Assembly (NCBI GenBank): GCA_002417825.1
Contig: DICX01000080.1
Location: 3,696-14,261, forward strand
From: Lactobacillus sp. UBA5815
Lineage (GTDB): Bacteria > Bacillota > Bacilli > Lactobacillales > Lactobacillaceae
Direction of reading: 5' to 3'
DNA: 10,566 nucleotides
Shown here one piece after another: positions 6,117-10,566 of the stretch; within the stretch, counting starts at the first letter, position 1, and every line of letters starts with the position of its first letter. A model generated the notes under the pieces. That model made no database searches, was not told the origin of the DNA, and saw only the letters and a list, made by a program, of their open reading frames with translations. The translations under genes were made by a program, and so were the position numbers.

Positions 6117-6420
6117 TCGTCTCGCGTTGTTGTCGTGGGTTGAAACAAATTTTTTTGAGTTCAGGATGCTTTTTGAAAAAAAGAATCGCCTCAGGCCCTA
6201 ATGTCCAGATTAACCATTGACGCTTTTGTGCGTCAGCAATCAGGTCACTAAATAATGCGTCAGTCAATTGGTTTTTCTGCTGAGATGGCAAAGCCGGGTC
6301 GATCATCAAATGATCGATAACGATGAGGTGGTGTGTTTTAAGCAAGGTATAAGCTAATTCCCCTTGTAGTTGTCCGTTTGGGTCTCGCCTAAAAAAACAT
6401 TGGCGGGTATCTTGGTTCAA
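6109..6420 (-). CDS. Small GNAT-like N-acetyltransferase (YjdJ/GtNAT-like), degenerate acetyl-CoA motif
   Basis: A 103-aa protein resembling the short single-domain GNAT proteins of the YjdJ type: a GELAY strand near residues 20-24, a central VIDHLMIDPAL strand-turn (34-44), a helix (about 48-67) and a C-terminal FFKKHPEL segment (81-88) that matches the family's 'wF.kHPe' ending. The acetyl-CoA pyrophosphate loop (usually R/QxxGxG/A) reads PSQQKNQL here, with no glycine, so catalytic activity is doubtful. The start is TTG at 6420, supported by GGGAG 7 nt upstream on the minus strand. It is transcribed with pepC 63 nt downstream; the link is positional only. Confidence 0.7.
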   Translation of the reverse strand: MNQDTRQCFFRRDPNGQLQGELAYTLLKTHHLIVIDHLMIDPALPSQQKNQLTDALFSDLIADAQKRQWLIWTLGPEAILFFKKHPELKKICFNPRQQRETID

Positions 6421-6827
6421 TTTGAGGCTCCCTTCTGCTTTTTACGAAATATAAAGAATTAATTCATATAAATAATCCTATGCTGTCTGATATGGACGTG
6501 CAAGGTGTAAGCGACGTTATCTCGTAAAAAGTTTTATTTAAGAATAAGCATGTTGTTGATAAACAAGCAAGCATGATTTGAACATCGAAAATGATATGAG
6601 GTGTTAATAAAAAAGCGCTAAACATAATAGCATGTTAGTATGCGATGTGTATCATCTTGGCACGAAAGAAAAACGCCAATTTTATGCGGCGATATGTGAT
6701 TTTTACCTATTTGTTCAAATTTTATCGGTTATTGGCTGTTGTTTGCATTAGAATTGATTTCATGAGAAAACGATCCGCATTTTAGAGGTGGATTGAAAAT
6801 CGATTAAGGCCATTTAGGAGGACATTT
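6421..6827. other. Gene-free stretch upstream of the permease
   Basis: About 400 bp with no ORF of useful length on either strand. Visible items are the ribosome binding site and probable AT-rich promoter region of the GNAT-like gene (minus, 6421-6480, with a GAATTAATTC palindrome), three copies of AGCATG in the AT-rich part (about 6545-6640), a short palindrome ATTTGTTCAAAT at 6709-6720, and a possible -10 TAGAAT at 6749-6754 without a good -35. AGGAGG at 6816-6821 serves the permease. No riboswitch or T-box signature is recognised. Confidence 0.5.
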
Positions 6828-8186
6828 ATGTCGAATTCACTTAAGCAAGATATTGGATCTTGGAGTTTGATTTCAATGGGCGTCGGAGGCGTCATTGGAA
6901 GCAGCTGGATTTATACGAATAGTCAATTCTTCAAGCAATATGGTGCTGGTGGTGAAATCTTTGGACTATGTGTTGCATCTGTCTTGGCGATTTTGATTTC
7001 CTTATCTTTTGCGGAATTGGCCACACTTTTTCCTAAATCGGGCGGCGAAGTCGTTTATGGTGATGTTGCCTTTGGCAAAAAAGGTGCACTTTTTGCGGGA
7101 TGGGCACTTTTAGGATCCTACATCAGCATTCTGGCGTTTTATGTCACTGCGTCCAGTTTTTTGATCTCCAAAATTCTTCCAGGTATCGCAACGGGACCGT
7201 ATTATACGTTTGCCGGTGTCAAAGTCTATTGGATCGAATTGGCGATTGGTGTTGCTTTCACATTGATCATCTTTATCATCAATTATTTAGGCGCCAAATT
7301 GACGGGAAACGTGCAGATTGTCCTCATGGCTTTGCTGCTTTTCTTGGGAATCGTCATCGTTGCTGTTGGCATGTTTAAGGGCCATCTTTCTAATTTCTGG
7401 CCGGCATTCACGGCCAAACAGCCTGTCTTTTCATCGATTCTAAGATTCACGCTTCCCGCCATGACGTTTTTGACTGGTTGGGAATCTGTTGCGATTCTAG
7501 CCGGTGAAACACGTGTTCCTAAGAAAAAAATTGGCATCATCGTTGTGTTATCGATCGTCATTTCAGCGGCTTTCTATATTCTGGTCTTATTGTCATCTGC
7601 TTGGATTTATCCTTGGCAAAAAACTGCAGGGATGCAAATGGGAACGATCGATGCCTTCAAAGCTGCCGGATATCCTTTGCTGAGCTTTTTTGCGTATTTG
7701 ATTTCTTTTTTAGGATTCGTCACCGCGTTTTTGACGCTTTTCACAGCTGCACCAAGGCTGATTTTTTCATTGGCCCGTCGGCATGTTTTGCCGAAAACGT
7801 TTGCGGCCGTCAGTCCAAAATACGGGACACCAACACATGCATTGTGGCTGGTTTTGGTGCTGGTTTTGGGCTTAGGCTGGGTTGGAAAGGGCGCTCTGGT
7901 CTATTTCCTGGATATGGGTGGTTTTCTGATCGCTTTGGCGTGGGCATTCGCACCGTTTTGTCTGCTTAAGATCCGGTTGACGATGCCAGATCCAGAAAAT
8001 CAATTTAAAAAGCGTCGTTTGATCCTGCCGATGATTGGTGGGGTATGTGCCATCGCTATTGCACTGTTTACGATTTTTCCAGGGACACCTGTTTCTTTGG
8101 TTTGGCCATATGAGTATATCGTTTTGGGGTTGTGGGTTATTTTAGGCCTTTTGACTTATTGGTATAGTCGCAATCAGGAAAAGTGA
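6828..8186 (+). CDS. APC-superfamily amino acid permease
   Basis: A 452-aa integral membrane protein with about 12 hydrophobic helices, the normal size and layout for amino acid-polyamine-organocation transporters. The TM1 unwound-helix motif GVGGVIGSS is at residues 18-26, and the TM2-TM3 stretch SFAELATLFPKSGGEVVY (about 59-76) is the conserved 'ELa..fP.sGG.y.Y' signature where substrate-coupled movement occurs. TM6 has the TGWES segment. It probably imports an amino acid with protons, but the substrate cannot be assigned. The start is fixed by AGGAGG 6 nt before the ATG at 6828. It stands alone on the plus strand with a long leader region and converges on a TetR-type gene. No obvious decarboxylase or antiporter partner is nearby. 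Confidence 0.92.
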   Translation: MSNSLKQDIGSWSLISMGVGGVIGSSWIYTNSQFFKQYGAGGEIFGLCVASVLAILISLSFAELATLFPKSGGEVVYGDVAFGKKGALFAGWALLGSYISILAFYVTASSFLISKILPGIATGPYYTFAGVKVYWIELAIGVAFTLIIFIINYLGAKLTGNVQIVLMALLLFLGIVIVAVGMFKGHLSNFWPAFTAKQPVFSSILRFTLPAMTFLTGWESVAILAGETRVPKKKIGIIVVLSIVISAAFYILVLLSSAWIYPWQKTAGMQMGTIDAFKAAGYPLLSFFAYLISFLGFVTAFLTLFTAAPRLIFSLARRHVLPKTFAAVSPKYGTPTHALWLVLVLVLGLGWVGKGALVYFLDMGGFLIALAWAFAPFCLLKIRLTMPDPENQFKKRRLILPMIGGVCAIAIALFTIFPGTPVSLVWPYEYIVLGLWVILGLLTYWYSRNQEK

Positions 8187-8203
8187 GTTATTGATCTTGA
8201 GGA

Positions 8204-8227
8204 CAAAAAAAGCGCTGTAGCAGCGTT
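8204..8227 (-). terminator. Terminator of the TetR-type gene (minus strand)
   Basis: AGCGCTG (8211-8217) pairs with CAGCGTT (8221-8227, one G-U) around a 3-nt loop. On the minus strand it is followed by seven T (8205-8211), with no T-run on the plus side, so it works for minus-strand transcripts. It lies about 68 nt past the TetR stop. No good terminator for the permease is visible; a weak GTTTA-GAAA-TAAAC hairpin occurs near 8244-8257. Confidence 0.7.
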
Positions 8228-8294
8228 GAAGAGACAGAAATATTGTTTAGAAATAAACTTGGTTTGAATTTTTTAAGAAAGCCATTAAGCTGAA

Positions 8295-8957
8295 TCAGTC
8301 TGAAGTCGCAAGTCCTTTAGTCAAAAACTCGATCATATGTTCTTGTGCAGCTTGAATTTCTGCCGTAGATTTGTCCAACAAGATAAAATAATTGAGTACG
8401 AAACCTAAGACGTTGTTTCCAATGAAGCGCATGATCTCTTCGTTGTCCCAATCGACGATCTCGTGACGACTGTGAAGGCTGGTGATGACTTGACTGATCT
8501 GGGTCAGCAACTGCTTAGGAATCTTTTTGATGATTTGCAGACGGATCCGGTTGTCATATAAGATTTCTTCGATCAAAATCTTGAACACTGCGATGTGTTT
8601 TTGAATGAATTCAGTTCGATCCTCAACGATGATCGTGACAAAATCACGCAGTTTGAGTGACGGCAGTATAGCGGCTTTTCGATTCGTTTCAGTCAGCATG
8701 TTGGATAAGATACCATCGATCACGGGGGATAAGATCGTGAGCAAAAGGCCTTCTTTAGTTTTGAAACGTCTAAAAATGCTGCCTTCAGAGACACCGGCCT
8801 TTTTAGCGATTTCGCTTGTACTCGTGTTGGCATAGCCCTTTTGGGCAAAGAGGCGTGTCGCCGTCTCAAGTACCAATTTTTGCTTTGCGGTCCAACGTGG
8901 TGTCGCAGATTTTAAGTCGCTTGATTGATGAGAATGACTAGAATGCGCTCCAGACAT
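8295..8957 (-). CDS. TetR/AcrR-family transcriptional regulator
   Basis: A 220-aa one-component repressor. The N-terminal TetR DNA-binding domain spans residues 23-72, with the helix-turn-helix TSEIAKKAGVSEGSIFRRF (about 47-65) followed by the typical KTKEGLL. The rest is an all-helical ligand/dimer domain that gives no clue to the ligand. The start at 8957 is set by GGAGG (8967-8971) 9 nt upstream. Reading from 9038 would translate through the operator and hairpin and add a 27-residue unsupported leader. A Ser/His-rich tail (SGAHSSHSHQSS) precedes the DNA-binding domain, which is unusual. A TTGTAC-N5-GTACAA palindrome 39 nt upstream is a likely autoregulatory site. The upstream 83-aa membrane protein gene is on the same strand and may be a target. 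Confidence 0.92.
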   Translation of the reverse strand: MSGAHSSHSHQSSDLKSATPRWTAKQKLVLETATRLFAQKGYANTSTSEIAKKAGVSEGSIFRRFKTKEGLLLTILSPVIDGILSNMLTETNRKAAILPSLKLRDFVTIIVEDRTEFIQKHIAVFKILIEEILYDNRIRLQIIKKIPKQLLTQISQVITSLHSRHEIVDWDNEEIMRFIGNNVLGFVLNYFILLDKSTAEIQAAQEHMIEFLTKGLATSD

Positions 8958-8977
8958 ATGAATAATCCTCCTTAAAT

Positions 8978-9031
8978 AAAAGCCGATGAACACGATTGTA
9001 CAAAGCGTACAAGCGTAGCTCATCGACTTTT
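8978..9031 (-). terminator. 54-bp imperfect hairpin ahead of the TetR gene (terminator or attenuator)
   Basis: On the minus strand the outer 12-bp stem pairs 9031-9020 with 8989-8978 (one G-U). Inside it, a 4-bp block (UACG/CGUG) and the 6-bp arms of the TTGTAC palindrome can stack in near-continuous pairing. The minus-strand exit reads GGCTTTTATTT, and the TetR ribosome binding site starts 7 nt later. On the plus strand the outer stem has a C-A mismatch, so the fold favours minus-strand transcripts. It would stop read-through from the 83-aa gene before the TetR gene. Confidence 0.6.
8996..9012. promoter_or_regulatory. TTGTAC-N5-GTACAA palindrome, probable TetR operator
   Basis: Perfect 6-bp arms (8996-9001 and 9007-9012) around AAAGC. 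It overlaps a minus-strand TACAAT (8995-9000) that is a good -10 for the TetR gene, although no convincing -35 is seen. Site size and position fit autorepression by the TetR-family protein; binding is inferred. Confidence 0.6.
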
Positions 9032-9058
9032 TAGTCAATCACATTTACGGCTTAAATA

Positions 9059-9310
9059 TTACTCTTTTTTGTAGCCATAGTAAAATTGGAAAATGGCCAA
9101 TACGATAGTGATGATGTTGATCGTCAACAACCAGCCGCCAAGGTTTCCAGTTGCAGGAACACCAAAGTAAACCCAGAATCCCCAGATCAAAGCGACAACG
9201 TTCACCCATGCGAAAATCTTCTGATCGTTTTGGTTGTCGCGAACTGACCACATCCAGATACCATTAACGATTAACCAAACAGTTAAAATCCAAAATGTCC
9301 AAGTATACAT
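9059..9310 (-). CDS. Small three-helix membrane protein of unknown function
   Basis: An 83-aa, strongly hydrophobic, Trp-rich protein with three membrane segments: about residues 3-22, 32-50 and 58-77, ending in the charged YKKE. A short polar loop (RDNQNDQK, 24-31) joins the first two helices and a Gly-rich loop (ATGNLGG) joins the next two. I do not recognise a named family; similar small proteins are common next to regulators in lactobacilli. The start at 9310 has AAGGA (9321-9325 on the minus strand) 10 nt upstream. It has its own promoter with an inverted repeat in the leader and is followed, 101 nt on, by the TetR-type gene on the same strand. A shadow reading in another frame of this region is rejected. 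Confidence 0.8.
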   Translation of the reverse strand: MYTWTFWILTVWLIVNGIWMWSVRDNQNDQKIFAWVNVVALIWGFWVYFGVPATGNLGGWLLTINIITIVLAIFQFYYGYKKE

Positions 9311-9340
9311 CTTTATTGCTTCCTTTCAATATCACAAAGA

Positions 9341-9356
9341 TAGTGACCACTCACTA
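9341..9356. promoter_or_regulatory. TAGTGA-CCAC-TCACTA inverted repeat, likely operator of the 83-aa gene
   Basis: Perfect 6-bp arms around CCAC, with one further near-match on each side. It lies about 10-25 nt downstream of the predicted transcription start of the 83-aa gene, a usual place for a repressor site. Its sequence differs from the palindrome before the TetR gene, so the regulator may be another protein. Confidence 0.5.
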
Positions 9357-9372
9357 CCATTTATTTGAAATC

Positions 9373-9400
9373 ATCATAACACCTTTCCCGAATAAAACAA
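9373..9400 (-). promoter_or_regulatory. Promoter of the 83-aa membrane protein gene
   Basis: On the minus strand TTGTTT (9395-9400), a 16-bp spacer and TATGAT (9373-9378), preceded by TGT so that it reads as an extended -10 (TGTTATGAT). It points to a leader of about 55 nt. Confidence 0.6.
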
Positions 9401-9511
9401 CTGTTTTTGCAAAAAAATGTTGAATTAAATCATACCGTGGACGGTTATTTTTACGAATTGAGCAACGGCTTGAAAAGAATTGACTTTTCTATCAGGTCGC
9501 GCGGATTGCAA

Positions 9512-9550
9512 CAAAAAAGGCACTGTTTCTTGGAAACGGTGCCTTTTTGT
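9512..9550. terminator. Terminator of the aldehyde dehydrogenase gene
   Basis: A 16-bp stem (9514-9529 with 9533-9548, one G-U) with a 3-nt loop, A-run on the left and T-run on the right, so functional on both strands. It lies 22 nt past the minus-strand stop at 9572-9574. No plus-strand gene ends here. Confidence 0.88.
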
Positions 9551-9571
9551 TTTAGTTGATGACGCTAATTT

Positions 9572-10566
9572 TTAAGCGTAGATGATCGTCTTGGCATTTG
9601 CGAATTCCCTGATGCCAAAGTCGCTTAATTCGCGACCATATCCAGATTCTTTGACACCCCCGAATGGGACTTGCGGATATGAAGTCAACGGTTCATTGAT
9701 GGCGACTTGACCGGTTTCGATTTGACTTGCAACTTTTTTGGCATGATCAAGGTCATCATCATAAACGGCACCGCCAAGGCCGTAGTTCGAATCGTTCGCC
9801 AATTCAATGATCTCAGCTTCATTCGGCAGATGATAAAGTTGTGCAACGGGGCCAAAGAATTCCTGACCATATTGTGGATTTTCTGGGGTCAGTCCTGCTA
9901 AGATCAATGGCTTGAAGAAGGCGCCGGGACCTTCTGGAAGGTTGGGGTCACCATACAAGATTTTGGCACCGTGATCTAAAGCTTCTTGAACTTGTTCGTG
10001 CAGGTGCTGCTGTGCTTCTTTAGAAGAAAGTGGTGCGAGTGTCGTTTTAGGATCTAAAGGATCACCAAAATGATATTTGTCGAATTCGATTTTTAAAGCT
10101 TTCAGAAAATCATCGTAAATACTGTCTTGAACGATGAATCGCTTAGCAGATGTGCAGACTTGTCCGCTGTTTTTAAGGCGTGCCGCTGCGGCATCTTTAG
10201 CTGCATGTTCGATGTTGGCCCCTTCAAGGACAACAAAAACATCCGTGCCACCTAATTCCATCGTTGATTTTTTCAAGTACTTCCCGGCTTGAGCAGCAAT
10301 CTTGTTGCCAGCACCGGCCGAACCCGTCAAGGCAACGCCTTGTACGCGTGGATCTGCCAACAGGTCAGAAACTTGGTCATACGACGCAAATACGTTTTTG
10401 AAAGCACCAGTTGGAATCCCTGCAGCTTTGACCGCTTTTTCAAAAGCGGCTGCAGCTTGCGGGACGATACGTGCATGCTTTAAAATCACTGGATTGCCAA
10501 CAATGAAATTAGGGGCAAACACACGCATGATCTGTGTGTAAGGAAAGTTCCAAGGTTCGACTGCCA
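9572..10566 (-). CDS. Aldehyde dehydrogenase, succinate-semialdehyde dehydrogenase type, N-terminus outside window
   Basis: A 330-residue C-terminal portion of an NAD(P)-dependent aldehyde dehydrogenase. The frame stays open past the ATG at 10528 to the window edge, and the added residues (AVEPWNFPYTQI) contain the conserved PWNF substrate-pocket motif, so 10528 is an internal Met. Numbering from the first complete codon: PWNF 4-7, cofactor-binding GNPVILKHA (about 23-31), the glycine-rich TGSAGAG near 80-86, catalytic base E103 in MELGG, catalytic nucleophile C137 in GQVCTSAKR, and the late EFFGPVA and PFGGVKESGYGRE motifs. The ELGGTD and GQVCTSAKR forms fit the GabD/Sad succinate-semialdehyde group, but related semialdehydes or lactaldehyde are possible. 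About 120-130 N-terminal residues of a typical 455-aa enzyme are missing to the right. Confidence 0.93.
   Translation of the reverse strand, partial: AVEPWNFPYTQIMRVFAPNFIVGNPVILKHARIVPQAAAAFEKAVKAAGIPTGAFKNVFASYDQVSDLLADPRVQGVALTGSAGAGNKIAAQAGKYLKKSTMELGGTDVFVVLEGANIEHAAKDAAAARLKNSGQVCTSAKRFIVQDSIYDDFLKALKIEFDKYHFGDPLDPKTTLAPLSSKEAQQHLHEQVQEALDHGAKILYGDPNLPEGPGAFFKPLILAGLTPENPQYGQEFFGPVAQLYHLPNEAEIIELANDSNYGLGGAVYDDDLDHAKKVASQIETGQVAINEPLTSYPQVPFGGVKESGYGRELSDFGIREFANAKTIIYA

Noticed and set aside
6421..6827. Riboswitch or T-box leader for the permease
   Set aside because: No conserved T-box sequence, specifier stem or recognised riboswitch core is visible, and no terminator hairpin precedes the ribosome site.
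8958..9038. 27-residue hydrophobic leader on the TetR-type protein (possible membrane anchor)
   Set aside because: It is a translation of the operator-hairpin DNA; GGAGG at 8967-8971 points to the start at 8957.
9045..9251. 68-aa minus-strand ORF overlapping the 83-aa membrane protein
   Set aside because: Out-of-frame shadow; the 83-aa frame has the promoter, ribosome site and coherent membrane helices.
9572..10528. Complete 318-aa aldehyde dehydrogenase starting at 10528
   Set aside because: The frame continues to the window edge with the conserved PWNF motif, so the Met is internal and the gene is partial.

Overview
The window reads like a chromosomal segment of a low-to-moderate GC Firmicute, most likely a member of the Lactobacillaceae. 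The evidence is a cytoplasmic aminopeptidase C (PepC, typical of lactic acid bacteria), AGGAGG-type ribosome binding sites, TTG/GTG starts, compact gene spacing and many U-tailed hairpin terminators. No rRNA, tRNA, CRISPR array, insertion sequence or phage gene is visible. It looks like ordinary core/accessory chromosome rather than a mobile island.

Left part (1-2300): the tail of a membrane protein, then a histidine-phosphatase monocistron (TTG start at 218) with its own promoter and a bidirectional terminator. Next comes a divergent metal-homeostasis pair: an ArsR/SmtB-type repressor (minus) and a cation diffusion facilitator (CDF) exporter (plus). They share an intergenic region with back-to-back promoters and a perfect 7-6-7 inverted repeat. 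Both the sensor's predicted metal site and the transporter's predicted TM5 metal site have one canonical histidine replaced.

Middle (2300-4680): a likely three-gene operon of a 104-aa charged helical protein, a 57-aa two-helix membrane protein and a divergent GpmA-type phosphoglycerate mutase. It is followed by a protein with a T4 polynucleotide-kinase-like P-loop domain fused to a C-terminal domain I do not recognise. A perfect 20-bp hairpin separates these genes from the convergent minus-strand pair of a small GNAT-like protein and pepC.

Right part (6420-10566): a roughly 400-bp gene-free stretch leads into a 12-TM APC-family amino acid permease. Convergent to it on the minus strand lie a TetR-family regulator and, upstream of that, an 83-aa three-helix membrane protein. 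The TetR leader holds a TTGTAC-N5-GTACAA palindrome nested inside a 54-bp imperfect hairpin that looks like a terminator. The window ends inside a minus-strand aldehyde dehydrogenase of the succinate-semialdehyde dehydrogenase type, whose N-terminus lies beyond the right edge.

I see no clearly new multi-gene system. The most unusual items are the kinase with an unassigned C-terminal domain, the matched loss of histidines in the ArsR/CDF pair, the small-protein/GpmA operon and the nested operator-hairpin before the TetR gene.
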